Below are positions 45,042 to 53,703 of a DNA stretch of 64,000 bases, one piece after another; positions within the stretch are counted from its first letter, which is position 1, and each line of letters opens with the position of its first letter. Origin of the DNA: Microvirga vignae. Lineage in GTDB: Bacteria > Pseudomonadota > Alphaproteobacteria > Rhizobiales > Beijerinckiaceae. The notes beneath the pieces were generated by a model. That model made no database searches. It saw only the letters and a program-made list of their open reading frames with translations, and was not told where the DNA came from. The stretch spans positions 48,023-112,022 of the forward strand of contig NZ_LCYG01000053.1 in NCBI RefSeq assembly GCF_001017175.1. The letters are read 5' to 3'. A program made the position numbers and the translations under genes.

Positions 45042-46616
45042 ATGTTCGCAGAAAAAGTTCCCTCCAACGCCCACGAATGGTCGGTCTCTGACCTTGCGGG
45101 CGCTCTCAAGCGCACTCTTGAGGATGCCTTCGGTTTCGTGCGCCTTCGGGGCGAGGTTTCGGGCTATCGCGGGCCCCATTCCTCGGGCCATGCCTATTTC
45201 TGCCTGAAGGACCAGAATGCCCGCATCGATGCGGTGATCTGGAAGGGCTCCTTCGCCAAGCTCAAGATCCGTCCCGAGGAGGGGATGGAGGTCATCGCCA
45301 CCGGGCGCATCACCACGTTCCCGGGCTCGTCCAAATATCAGATCGTCGTCGACACGTTGGAGCCTGCCGGCATCGGCGCTCTCATGGCGCTGCTCGAGGA
45401 GCGCCGCCGCAAGCTGACGGCCGAAGGACTGTTTGCGGCCGAGCGCAAGAGGCGGCTGCCGTTCCTGCCCAGGGTGATCGGCGTCGTCACTTCGCCGACG
45501 GGCGCGGTGATACGCGACATCCTCCACCGGCTGGAGGATCGCTTCCCGCGCCATGTGCTGGTCTGGCCCGTGCGCGTGCAGGGCGACACCTGTGCTGCGG
45601 AAGTGGCCGCCGCCATTCGCGGCTTCAATGCCCTCCGGCCCGGCGGCAAGGTTCCGCGTCCCGACGTGCTCATCGTCGCGCGCGGCGGCGGCTCCATCGA
45701 AGACCTGTGGGGCTTCAATGAAGAAATCGTGGTGCGCGCCGCTGCCGAGAGTGACATTCCACTCGTCTCTGCGGTCGGGCATGAGACCGATACGACGCTC
45801 ATCGATTACGCCGCTGATGTGCGTGCGCCGACGCCGACGGGCGCTGCCGAAATGGTGGTGCCGGTGCGTGTCGAGCTCATGGCCGGTGTCAACGATCTCT
45901 CCCGTCGCCATACGGAGACGATGCTGCGTGTGATCGAGCGTCGACGTTCCGATCTGCGTGCCACGGCACGCGCGCTGCCGACGCCGGAGGCGTTGTTCTC
46001 GCCCAAGCGCCAGCGGCTAGATCTCGCGGCGACGAAGCTCTATCCCGCGCTCTCGCGCAATGCGCGCGGACACGAGGAGCGATTGCTCAAAGTAGCACGC
46101 CAGCTCGCGCACGTGTCACCGGTCGCGAATGTGGCACGCATGCGCGCCAAGCTCGATGCGGTCGGCTCGCGTCCCTACAACGCGGTCTGCCGTTTGGTGA
46201 CATTGCGCGAGGAAACCCTCAAGCAGATCGGACGCCGTCTCGTCGTCTCGCGCGAGGCGCTGCTGCGGGCGGAGCGCACACGCATCGCGCAATCGACCGA
46301 ACTCACGCAGCGCGTAGCCGAGCGTCTTGTGCCTGCTCTGAAAGGTCAGCTCGCACGCAAGGCCGATCGCCTGGAGGCGGTGTCGAAGCTCTTCGACAGC
46401 CTGAACTACAAGTCCGTGCTCAAACGCGGTTTCGCACTCGTGCGCGATGCGGAAGGCCAGCCTTTGCGCTCGGCGGATGCGGTGCTCGACGGACAGGCGC
46501 TCGTGCTCGAATTCGCTGACGGCAAGGTCGACGCCACGGGCGGCCGCATCGGATCACGGCCGAAACCTGCCAAGCCGAAACTCGTTGCGACGGAAGAGCA
46601 GGGCGCTCTGTTCTGA
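45042..46616 (+). CDS. xseA: Exodeoxyribonuclease VII large subunit
   Basis: A protein of 524 residues. The OB-fold at about 12-110 shows VRLRGEVSGYRGPHSSGHAY. The nuclease core from about 130 has IGVVTSPTGAVIRDILHR, VLIVARGGGSIEDLWGFNEE and VSAVGHETDTTLIDYAADVR. A long coiled coil follows (about 280-450) that docks the small subunit. It degrades single-stranded DNA from both ends together with XseB. xseB is not in the window. The DUF2093 gene follows 60 bases later. Confidence 0.95.
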   Translation: MFAEKVPSNAHEWSVSDLAGALKRTLEDAFGFVRLRGEVSGYRGPHSSGHAYFCLKDQNARIDAVIWKGSFAKLKIRPEEGMEVIATGRITTFPGSSKYQIVVDTLEPAGIGALMALLEERRRKLTAEGLFAAERKRRLPFLPRVIGVVTSPTGAVIRDILHRLEDRFPRHVLVWPVRVQGDTCAAEVAAAIRGFNALRPGGKVPRPDVLIVARGGGSIEDLWGFNEEIVVRAAAESDIPLVSAVGHETDTTLIDYAADVRAPTPTGAAEMVVPVRVELMAGVNDLSRRHTETMLRVIERRRSDLRATARALPTPEALFSPKRQRLDLAATKLYPALSRNARGHEERLLKVARQLAHVSPVANVARMRAKLDAVGSRPYNAVCRLVTLREETLKQIGRRLVVSREALLRAERTRIAQSTELTQRVAERLVPALKGQLARKADRLEAVSKLFDSLNYKSVLKRGFALVRDAEGQPLRSADAVLDGQALVLEFADGKVDATGGRIGSRPKPAKPKLVATEEQGALF

Positions 46617-46676
46617 CACGGCATTGAAAAGCGGCATGCCCACACGCACCTTTATAAGGATGCGTCCAAATTTGCG

Positions 46677-46901
46677 ATGGCCGGAATGATGAACAGACAT
46701 GAGCGCAGTGGCGGTGAGGCCGTCGTGCAATATCTCGACAGCAACCTTCGGGTGATCAAACCTGGGGCTTTCGTCCGCTGCGCCGTGACCGGCGAGGCCA
46801 TCCCGCTCGATGAGCTGAAGTATTGGAGCGTGGAACTGCAGGAAGCCTATGCCTCGCCCGAGGCCGTGATGATGCGCATCACGGGACAAAAAGCCCCATA
46901 G
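46677..46901 (+). CDS. DUF2093 small protein
   Basis: A protein of 74 residues. VVQYLDSNLRVIKPGAFVRC followed by AVTGEAIPLDELKYWSVELQ and EAYASPEAV is the conserved block of DUF2093, a family found after xseA in Rhizobiales. It may act with the neighbouring lipid A genes or the exonuclease, but nothing is known. ATG at 46677, 46686 and 46689 are all possible starts, the later ones lacking better ribosome sites. It is convergent with lpxK, 22 bases away. Confidence 0.85.
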   Translation: MAGMMNRHERSGGEAVVQYLDSNLRVIKPGAFVRCAVTGEAIPLDELKYWSVELQEAYASPEAVMMRITGQKAP

Positions 46902-46923
46902 AGGCGAAGGCCATTGATCGATT

Positions 46924-47934
46924 TCAGGAGCGGCCCAGGCGACGGTCGCTGATCTTGCGTAGAATGAAGTTGCGGAAAGCGGCCTCGCCTTCAAGCCGAA
47001 GACGCACGGGCAGAACCATCAGGCTCTCCCAGGCGCCCGAGCCGTTCAGGCCTGTGATCCGCACGAGGTCCTTCTCGGTCGTGACGGCCAGAAGGCCGCG
47101 CTCTTCAGCCTCTCTGCGAAGGCTGTCGAGATCGCTGCGCTTATAGGGATGATGATCGGGGAAGGCGCGGGACTCTTCGACAATGGCGCCACAGGCACGC
47201 AAGGTGTCGAAGAATTTTTCCGGTCGCCCGATTCCTGCGAATGCCAGAACCTTCCGGCCGTTCAGCTTTTCGACCGACCTCGTATCGGGCACGAGACTGC
47301 CTTTGAAAACACGCTTGCTCAGGACAGCCGCCTGACGCGCCACGGCTTCGCCGGGCTCACCTTGTCCGATCACGAGAACCGCATCGACCGCAGGCCATTG
47401 CGCCTCCATGGGTGCGCGCAAGGGACCTGCGGGCAGTGACAGACCATTGCCGACGCCAGTTGCTCCATCGACGACGGCAATCGCGCAGTCTTTCCGGAGA
47501 GACGGATTCTGTAAGCCGTCATCCATGATCAGCACGGTGGCACCGATCTCATAGGCGAGACGTGCGCCTGCCAGCCGATCGGCGGACACGATAGTGGGGG
47601 CCGTGGTCGCGAGAAGAACAGGTTCATCGCCCACTTCAAGGGCCTTGTGATCCGGCCGCACCTGCACGGGACCCTTGAGCCTGCCGCCATAGCCACGCGA
47701 CAGGAAGGCAGGACTCTCCCCAGCGATATCCAAGAACTCCGCAAGAGCCAAGGCCGCAGGCGTCTTGCCGGCGCCACCGGCGGTGAAATTGCCGATGCAG
47801 ATGACGGGCAGATCTGCGCGCTGGCCTTGCCTCTTCATCCTGCTTCCGGCGATTGCACCGTAAACGAGACCTGCTGGACGTAGGATGTTCGCGAGGAGGG
47901 AGGATCTGCTTTGCCACCAGGAGGGCGCACGCAT
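46924..47934 (-). CDS. lpxK: Tetraacyldisaccharide 4'-kinase
   Basis: A protein of 336 residues. The P-loop is CIGNFTAGGAGKTPAALA (about residues 46-63), preceded by a hydrophobic N-terminal segment (ILRPAGLVYGAI) that anchors it to the inner membrane. VLIMDDGLQNPSLRKD holds the catalytic aspartates. It phosphorylates the lipid A precursor disaccharide. Its start overlaps the waaA stop by one base (TGATG), so it is translated from the waaA transcript. Confidence 0.95.
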   Translation of the reverse strand: MRAPSWWQSRSSLLANILRPAGLVYGAIAGSRMKRQGQRADLPVICIGNFTAGGAGKTPAALALAEFLDIAGESPAFLSRGYGGRLKGPVQVRPDHKALEVGDEPVLLATTAPTIVSADRLAGARLAYEIGATVLIMDDGLQNPSLRKDCAIAVVDGATGVGNGLSLPAGPLRAPMEAQWPAVDAVLVIGQGEPGEAVARQAAVLSKRVFKGSLVPDTRSVEKLNGRKVLAFAGIGRPEKFFDTLRACGAIVEESRAFPDHHPYKRSDLDSLRREAEERGLLAVTTEKDLVRITGLNGSGAWESLMVLPVRLRLEGEAAFRNFILRKISDRRLGRS

Positions 47935-49223
47935 CAGCGTCGCGCTCCGAGCTTCGCCTGCACGATGAACGGCTCGATGGATTGCATGGTGCGTTCCACT
48001 GCGCCGCCCAGAGCCTGCACGGCCTCTCCGGCGGCGCGGGCCATGTCGCGGGTGAGTGCCGTATTCGTCAGAAGTTCGCTGACCGCTCGCGCAAGGGCCG
48101 TGCTGTCCTTCACCATCAGGGCACCGCGCGCGAGATCGATCGCGTTATAGACATCCTCGAAGTTATGAACGTGAGGGCCATGCAGGATCGCTGCGCCGAG
48201 CTTCGCAGGCTCGATGGGATTTTGCCCGCCATGAGCGACCAGAGATCCACCCATCACCACGATGGGAGAGAGGCGATAGAACAATCCCATCTCGCCCACC
48301 GTATCCGCCACATAGACATCGGTTGCACGGTCAGGGTGAATGCCCTCCGAACGGCGGCTGGCACGCAAGCCTGCCTGTGCGGCGATGGCCGCAACCTCCG
48401 GTCCACGATGGGGATGGCGGGGTGCGATGATGGTGAGCAGGTGCGGGTGCCTCTTGGCGAGTGCCCGATGCACGGCGACGATCGCGCCTTCCTCGCCCGC
48501 ATGGGTGCTGGCGGCAAGCCACACCGGACGGCCTGCGACGAGACCGGAGAGATGCGCCACGACACGCGGATCGGCCGGGGGAGGGGCGGCATCGAACTTG
48601 AGATTGCCCGTCATGACGACGCGAGGCGCGCCGAGGCGGGCAAGCCGCTCCGCATCGTCCTGGGTCTGGGCCAGGCACAGGGCGAAACGCTCGAGCAGGC
48701 TCCGGATGATGCCCGGGAGTTTCTGCCAGCGCTGGAACGAGCGGTCCGACATGCGCCCGTTGACCATCACGAGAGGGATATGCCGCTCATCGAGGGCCAT
48801 GACGGTGTTGGGCCAGATCTCGGATTCCGCAATGAGGGCGAGATCCGGCTGCCAGTGATCGAGGAAGCGCCGGATATAGCGCGGCACGTCGAGAGGCATG
48901 AACTGATGCACCGCGCCAGGGGGCAGGCGCCGGGCGATCAGGGAGGCCGAGGTGCGGGTGCCGGAGGTCACGAGGACTGCGAGGCCGCGCTGGGTCAGGC
49001 GCTCGACGATGGGCAGCAGGGACAGGGTCTCGCCGATGCTGGCGCCGTGCACCCAGATCAGGTGGCCCTTCGGCCTCTGGCGGCTGGGATAGCCCTGGCG
49101 CTCGCCGAGACGCGTGCGATCCTCGCGCCCTTTCCGCTGGCGCCACAGAAGAAGCCCGAGAACGGCAGGTTCGAGAACGGCCGTGGCCGTGCGATAGGCC
49201 TTGAAGAGGACCGGGGTGCTCAT
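47934..49223 (-). CDS. waaA: 3-deoxy-D-manno-octulosonic acid transferase
   Basis: A protein of 429 residues, GT30 family. An N-terminal hydrophobic segment (EPAVLGLLLWRQ) anchors it. The catalytic Glu lies in WVHGASIGETLSLLPI. The acceptor side includes SGTRTSASLIARRLPPG, and the donor side has FIVMGGSLVAHGGQNPIEPAKLG-like sequence (GGSLVAHGGQNPIEP). It adds Kdo to lipid IV-A. Its start overlaps the upstream acyltransferase gene by four bases (ATGA). Confidence 0.95.
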   Translation of the reverse strand: MSTPVLFKAYRTATAVLEPAVLGLLLWRQRKGREDRTRLGERQGYPSRQRPKGHLIWVHGASIGETLSLLPIVERLTQRGLAVLVTSGTRTSASLIARRLPPGAVHQFMPLDVPRYIRRFLDHWQPDLALIAESEIWPNTVMALDERHIPLVMVNGRMSDRSFQRWQKLPGIIRSLLERFALCLAQTQDDAERLARLGAPRVVMTGNLKFDAAPPPADPRVVAHLSGLVAGRPVWLAASTHAGEEGAIVAVHRALAKRHPHLLTIIAPRHPHRGPEVAAIAAQAGLRASRRSEGIHPDRATDVYVADTVGEMGLFYRLSPIVVMGGSLVAHGGQNPIEPAKLGAAILHGPHVHNFEDVYNAIDLARGALMVKDSTALARAVSELLTNTALTRDMARAAGEAVQALGGAVERTMQSIEPFIVQAKLGARR

Positions 49224-49960
49224 GCGCGCGAGCCTCCTGCAAGGGCCGGAGCCGCTTTCGCGCCGGGATCCTTTGAGCCCACAAGGGCATAGGCCCGCTC
49301 ATGGATGGCATCGAGCTCACGCTCCACCTGCTGGCGGACGGTTTCGAGCGCAGCGGCATCCGCGTCGCGCGGCACATGCACCGGCTCGCCCACCACCATG
49401 GCGCCGCGCCCGAAGGGCAGACCGATGCTCGCCTTGTCCCAGCTGTTGAAATCGATGCGGCGGCTCGTCACCACGGCCACGGGAACGATGGGGCGACCCG
49501 ACATCTGCGCCAGAGTGACGATGCCCGGGCCGCAGACCCGCGAGATCTTCGGGATGTCGGCCGTCATCACCACCATCTCCCCGCCAGCCAGGGCCTTGAG
49601 CATGGCGCGCATGGCCTGGACGCCGCCCTTTTTCCGGATGTCGCGGCCCCGCGCGCCCGAGCCCCGGATGGCCCGGATGCCGAGATGGCGCAGCGCAACG
49701 GCATTGAACTCGCCGTCGCCGGAACGAGAGACGAGGCTCGCCGCGCGGTCCTGAGGACGCTTGGCGAAGTGGATCATGAAATGCTGCCCGTGCCACATGG
49801 CTGCGATCACCGGCATCTGAGGGCCGATCCGGTCATAAGCATCCGCCGGTTCCATGACGAACCGGTTCGTGCGCTGCACGAACTTGAGATAGCTCGCGAC
49901 CAGGAAACCCAGGGTCTCCTGGACCGGCCGCGAGCGCGTGATGCGTTTGATGAGACCCAT
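49220..49960 (-). CDS. DUF374 lysophospholipid acyltransferase family protein
   Basis: A protein of 246 residues. Start chosen at MGLIKRITRSRPVQETLG with AAGG upstream; the frame continues upstream through the DUF4170 gene without coding character. The acyltransferase signature appears as VIAAMWHGQHFMIHF, then LVSRSGDGEFNAVALRHLGI and GGVQAMRAMLKALAGGEMV, with TADIPKISRVCGPGIVTLAQ as the substrate strip. DUF374 proteins are probable LpxL/M-like or lysophospholipid acyltransferases. Its place in a Kdo-lipid A operon suggests a role in late lipid A acylation. Confidence 0.9.
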   Translation of the reverse strand: MGLIKRITRSRPVQETLGFLVASYLKFVQRTNRFVMEPADAYDRIGPQMPVIAAMWHGQHFMIHFAKRPQDRAASLVSRSGDGEFNAVALRHLGIRAIRGSGARGRDIRKKGGVQAMRAMLKALAGGEMVVMTADIPKISRVCGPGIVTLAQMSGRPIVPVAVVTSRRIDFNSWDKASIGLPFGRGAMVVGEPVHVPRDADAAALETVRQQVERELDAIHERAYALVGSKDPGAKAAPALAGGSRA

Positions 49961-49976
49961 CGTGGCCTTGAAGGCT

Positions 49977-50207
49977 TTAAGCCTGCGGCTCCAGCAGGCG
50001 GTGCAGGTGCACGATGAAGTAGCGCATCTGCGCATTGTCCACGGTGGCCTGCGCCTTGGCCTTCCAGGCCGCGTGAGCCGCGGCGTAGTTCGGGAAGATT
50101 CCGACGATGTCGAGCTTGGTGAGATCCTTAAAATCAACGGATTCAAGGCTGGTGAGCTCGCCGCCGAAAACCAGGTGAAGGAGCTGCTTGCCAGGCGTGT
50201 CGGTCAT
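49977..50207 (-). CDS. DUF4170 small protein
   Basis: A protein of 76 residues. QLLHLVFGGELTSLESVDFK, then LDIVGIFPNYAAAHAAWKAK and QMRYFIVHLHRLLEP cover the entire DUF4170 domain. The family occurs only in alphaproteobacteria, almost always between cysQ-like and DUF374 genes, suggesting a role linked with Kdo/lipid A. Function is unknown. It is 16 bases upstream of the acyltransferase gene on the same strand. Confidence 0.85.
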   Translation of the reverse strand: MTDTPGKQLLHLVFGGELTSLESVDFKDLTKLDIVGIFPNYAAAHAAWKAKAQATVDNAQMRYFIVHLHRLLEPQA

Positions 50208-50267
50208 GGGTTCAGAACTCTTCTGAAGGAGTGCAGGAATGGGATGTTGCTGTGAGGCAAACTTTGT

Positions 50268-51071
50268 TCAGTTCCTCATGGCCCCAATAGCACGAGGATG
50301 CAACCGTGACGCAACGGCAATCATCTCGCCATGGCTGGGTTGAGGCTTGTTATAAGTCGGTGGCACGCCTGCAAAATCCGTCAAACGGCCACCTGCCTCC
50401 CGGAGGATAAGATCGGCGGCGGCAATGTCCCAGTCCTGTGAATTGTGGGAAACCAGCCCGACATCGATGGAGCCCTCCGCCACGCGGGCGAGCCTCAGGG
50501 CCAGAGAGGGCACCTTGGGCAGACGCTCGACGGGGCCGGTGTTGCGCTCGAACTGGTCCACCAGCGGCTTGGGGCCTGCCACGCGGGCAGGGGCAGGGGG
50601 CTCAGCCTCAGACAGTTGAAGCCTTTGTCCGTTGCGCCAAGCTCCACTGCCGAGGATGGCCTCGTAAGTCTGCTCGTGAATGGGGGCATGGAGAACGCCC
50701 AGCACCGGCATCCCATCCTTCACAAGGGCGATGGAAACTGCCCAGTCAGGGTGGCCCGAGGCGAAGGCGCGTGTGCCGTCGATGGGATCGACCACCCACA
50801 CATGGCTGCGCTCAAGCCGGGCGGGATCGTCCACCGTTTCCTCCGACAGCCAGCCGGCCTCGGGAAAAAGGCCGGTCAGGTGCTCCTTCAGGAAGGTGTC
50901 GAGAGCGATGTCCGCTTCCGTGACCGGCGAGCTCTGGCCCTTGTACCAGAGCCGCGCCGCCGTCTGCTCGCCTGCGCGGAAATACGGCAGGGCCAAAGCG
51001 CCAGCCCGGTGCGCCGCATCGCGCACGGCCTCAGCGAGGTGGACAAGGGAAACGGCGGAAGGAGAAAGCAT
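50268..51071 (-). CDS. cysQ: Inositol monophosphatase / CysQ-type 3'(2'),5'-bisphosphate nucleotidase
   Basis: A protein of 267 residues from MLSPSAVSLVHLAEAVRD; the longer in-frame start lacks a conserved leader. The lithium-sensitive phosphatase motifs are WLSEETVDDPARL, WVVDPIDGTRAFASG (DPIDGT) and WDIAAADLILREAGG. Members hydrolyse 3'-phosphoadenosine 5'-phosphate or inositol phosphate. The position upstream of DUF4170 and the lipid A genes is conserved in Rhizobiales, so the precise substrate in this setting is uncertain. The gap to DUF4170 is 60 bases. Confidence 0.82.
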   Translation of the reverse strand: MLSPSAVSLVHLAEAVRDAAHRAGALALPYFRAGEQTAARLWYKGQSSPVTEADIALDTFLKEHLTGLFPEAGWLSEETVDDPARLERSHVWVVDPIDGTRAFASGHPDWAVSIALVKDGMPVLGVLHAPIHEQTYEAILGSGAWRNGQRLQLSEAEPPAPARVAGPKPLVDQFERNTGPVERLPKVPSLALRLARVAEGSIDVGLVSHNSQDWDIAAADLILREAGGRLTDFAGVPPTYNKPQPSHGEMIAVASRLHPRAIGAMRN

Positions 51072-51150
51072 TGTTGTAAGGTGGGAGGGATCGTTTGCGG
51101 ATGCTAGGGAAGGCGGGGAAGAAACCCTGTTTCCCATGAAAAAGGCTTGG

Positions 51151-52089
51151 TCACATCCCTCGGAGAAGGGCATCGACCACCATGGCGGCGAAGAGGATCA
51201 GCCCGGCGTCGCGATTCGAGCGGAAGAGGCGTAAGGCTCCTGCGCCATCGGAGCGGTCGATGCGGGCCAGCTGCCGGCCGAGATGCAGGGCGAAGAGGCC
51301 AAGACCGATATAGGATGGAAGCCCGACATCCGCCTCGATGAAGGCCGCAATCATGAGCGCAATCGTCAAGGCATAGCAGATGCCCACACCCGTCCTCACG
51401 CGCTCGCCGAAGAAGCGGGCGGAGGATTTGATCCCGGCGATCTCGTCGTCCTCGATATCCTGCAAGGCATAGATCGTGTCGTAGCCGACCACCCAGGCGA
51501 CGCTAGCGGCATAGAGCAGGATCGAGGCAACACTCAGGGATCCAAAGGCGGCCGCCCAGCCCATCAGCGCGCCCCAGGAGAAGGCGAGGCCCAGCACGAT
51601 CTGCGGCATCCAGAAGAACCGCTTCATGAAGGGATAGAGCGCCACGACTCCGAGCGAGCCGAAGCCCACCACGATGGCGAAGCTGTTGAACTGGAGAAGG
51701 ACGAGAAGCCCGACCAGGGCCTGAAGCCCGAGGAAGGCCAGCGCACCTTTGAGGCTCACCTGGCCGGAGGGCAGGGGGCGCTGCCGGGTGCGCTCCACCC
51801 GGATGTCGAGGTCGCGGTCGACGATGTCGTTATAGGTGCAGCCTGCGCCGCGCATGGCGACCGCGCCGATCAGGAAGAGAAGGCAATGAAGCGGGTCGGG
51901 CCAGGGCTGCCCCTTCACGATGGCAGCCAGCCCTGCCGACCACCAGCAGGGGAGCAGCAGCAGCCACCAGCCGATGGGGCGCTCGATCCGCGCCAGGCGC
52001 AAGTAGGGGCGTAGGCCCACCGGCGCCCACCGGTCGGCCCAATGGCCGCGCACGGCATCGGGAAGGGAGGACGCCCCGGGGCGCTCCAT
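51151..52089 (-). CDS. ubiA: 4-hydroxybenzoate octaprenyltransferase
   Basis: A protein of 312 residues with about eight membrane helices. The first Asp-rich motif is AGCTYNDIVDRDLDIRVERT and the second is GYDTIYALQDIEDDEIAG, both needed for prenyl diphosphate binding through magnesium. RIERPIGWWLLLLPCWWSAGL is the N-terminal hallmark. It prenylates 4-hydroxybenzoate in ubiquinone synthesis. It is followed 79 bases later by the cysQ-like gene on the same strand, and preceded by a secreted-protein gene 15 bases away. Confidence 0.95.
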   Translation of the reverse strand: MERPGASSLPDAVRGHWADRWAPVGLRPYLRLARIERPIGWWLLLLPCWWSAGLAAIVKGQPWPDPLHCLLFLIGAVAMRGAGCTYNDIVDRDLDIRVERTRQRPLPSGQVSLKGALAFLGLQALVGLLVLLQFNSFAIVVGFGSLGVVALYPFMKRFFWMPQIVLGLAFSWGALMGWAAAFGSLSVASILLYAASVAWVVGYDTIYALQDIEDDEIAGIKSSARFFGERVRTGVGICYALTIALMIAAFIEADVGLPSYIGLGLFALHLGRQLARIDRSDGAGALRLFRSNRDAGLILFAAMVVDALLRGM

Positions 52090-52104
52090 GGTGATAAACC
52101 TTGC

Positions 52105-52578
52105 TTAGAGAGCACCCTTCGGCACGCTGAGCGTGCCGGTCAGGCCGCCGCCCATGCGGGGACCACCCTGTTGCTGCTGCTGCTGGGCCTGCTGCTTGGC
52201 GCGCTTCTCCATCTCGGCCATCTTCGCGGCGGCTCCGCAAGCCTGGCCCTTGAAGGTCTGGGCACGCTTGTGGTCCTTCTCGAAGTTCTGGAGTACCTGA
52301 TCGGGAACCTGGCACCAATCCTTGTTGGTGGTCATCCATTTCAGGCCGGCATCGCCGTTGGTCACGAGCTTGCCGAACACCGTGCAGGCGGCGCGGGGAT
52401 CGATCTGCTTCTTCTTGCCCCCACCGGTGAGCGTGCTGACCTGCTTGATGATCTCCTGGCGCTCAAGGAGGATCTTCTGCCCGTCCATGCAGGCGCTCGA
52501 CTGCGCGGAGGCAGGAGCGGATGCGAAAATGCCAACGGCGGCAAGCGCGGCCATCAAGGTCGAACGGATGTGCGTCAT
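52105..52578 (-). CDS. Secreted cysteine-containing protein of unknown function
   Basis: A protein of 157 residues with a signal peptide MTHIRSTLMAALAAVGIFAS ending at ASAQS. Four cysteines follow in the mature part (SACMDG, AACTVF, DWCQVP, QACGAA), a spacing that could give two disulfides. The C-terminal third is Gln-rich (QAQQQQQQG) and Gly-rich. No domain is recognised. It precedes ubiA by 15 bases, in the same direction, so they may share a transcript. Divergent from rsmE, 209 bases away; nothing else is seen in that gap. Confidence 0.72.
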   Translation of the reverse strand: MTHIRSTLMAALAAVGIFASAPASAQSSACMDGQKILLERQEIIKQVSTLTGGGKKKQIDPRAACTVFGKLVTNGDAGLKWMTTNKDWCQVPDQVLQNFEKDHKRAQTFKGQACGAAAKMAEMEKRAKQQAQQQQQQGGPRMGGGLTGTLSVPKGAL

Positions 52579-52787
52579 GGCGAAAACCCTTTAAAAAGCC
52601 CGCGACGTCTCGCGCGCCTGTGTCCTGTTAACAGGTTACCTGCCCCAAGGCCAAGGGGCGATTGGTCGCCTGATGCCTCAAGCTGTGCCATGGCGCACCT
52701 GAATTCCAGATGAGCATGGCCTCTCTTCCCCTCCCCATCGCTCCGGGAAGTTGATAAAGCTCGGGAGTTCATACCCCTAAGGTTTCC

Positions 52788-53534
52788 ATGGCCGAGTACG
52801 ATTTCAACGCGCCCCGCCTCTTCGTCGATTCCCCGCTTCAAAAGGATGCGAGGATCGCCCTCGACCGGGCACAGGCCAATTACCTGTTGAATGTCTTACG
52901 CCTCAAAGCTGGCGAGAGCGTACTGGTTTTCAACGGACAGGATGGGGAATGGCGGGCGGAAGTTTCGGTGGAAGGGCGCAAGTCCGCCGATCTGGTCTGC
53001 ATGGAGCGGGTCCGCGAGCAGACGGGGCAGCCCGATCTCGTCTATGCCTTCGCCCCCCTCAAGCACGCGCGCCTCGACTACATGGTTCAGAAGGCCGTGG
53101 AGATGGGCGCGGGCGTCCTTCAACCCGTCATCACCCGCCACACCCAGAGCACGCGCGTGAACCTTGAGCGCATGCGCGCGAACGTGATCGAGGCGGCGGA
53201 GCAATGCGGGATCCTGACGATCCCCGAGGTGCGCGAAGAGGAGAATTTGGAACGTTTTCTCAAGGGGTTGGAGAAAGATCGCGTTCTTGTGTTCTGTGAC
53301 GAGGACGCAGCCGTCGCCAATCCGGTCGAGGCTCTGGCCAAGCTTGGGAACAAACCATCAGGCGTTGCCGTTATCGTGGGCCCCGAAGGGGGTTTTACCG
53401 ATCAGGAGAGAGCGCTTGTCGCCGCCCACGAAAGTTGTGTTCGCGTATCGTTGGGACCGCGCATCCTGCGAGCCGATACTGCCGCAGTGGCAGCCCTCGC
53501 GATCGTTCAATCCATGCTCGGCGACTGGAACTGA
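52788..53534 (+). CDS. rsmE: 16S rRNA (uracil-1498-N3)-methyltransferase
   Basis: A protein of 248 residues of the SPOUT class. A PUA-like N-terminal domain (about 1-75, with RAQANYLLNVLRLKAGESV) precedes the knot fold. Conserved pieces are YAFAPLKHARLDYMVQKAVE, VITRHTQSTRVN, IVGPEGGFTDQERALVAA (SAM-binding) and VSLGPRILRADTAAVAALAI. CTAAGG lies before the ATG. It methylates U1498 of 16S rRNA. Confidence 0.95.
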   Translation: MAEYDFNAPRLFVDSPLQKDARIALDRAQANYLLNVLRLKAGESVLVFNGQDGEWRAEVSVEGRKSADLVCMERVREQTGQPDLVYAFAPLKHARLDYMVQKAVEMGAGVLQPVITRHTQSTRVNLERMRANVIEAAEQCGILTIPEVREEENLERFLKGLEKDRVLVFCDEDAAVANPVEALAKLGNKPSGVAVIVGPEGGFTDQERALVAAHESCVRVSLGPRILRADTAAVAALAIVQSMLGDWN

Positions 53535-53703
53535 CGCGCTCGTCCGACAATGGGCCACGCCAATTCGCCTCTAGCATCAGAAGCTTAGCAGTTTAGCGCC
53601 GATTCGCCCCATTCACGCCCCATTCGGCCTGAGTTTGGTGCGGTGGCAGGCCTGCCTGCGCATGCAAGGGTCATTCCTGAAAAACAAATAGAGGAACCGG
53701 GAA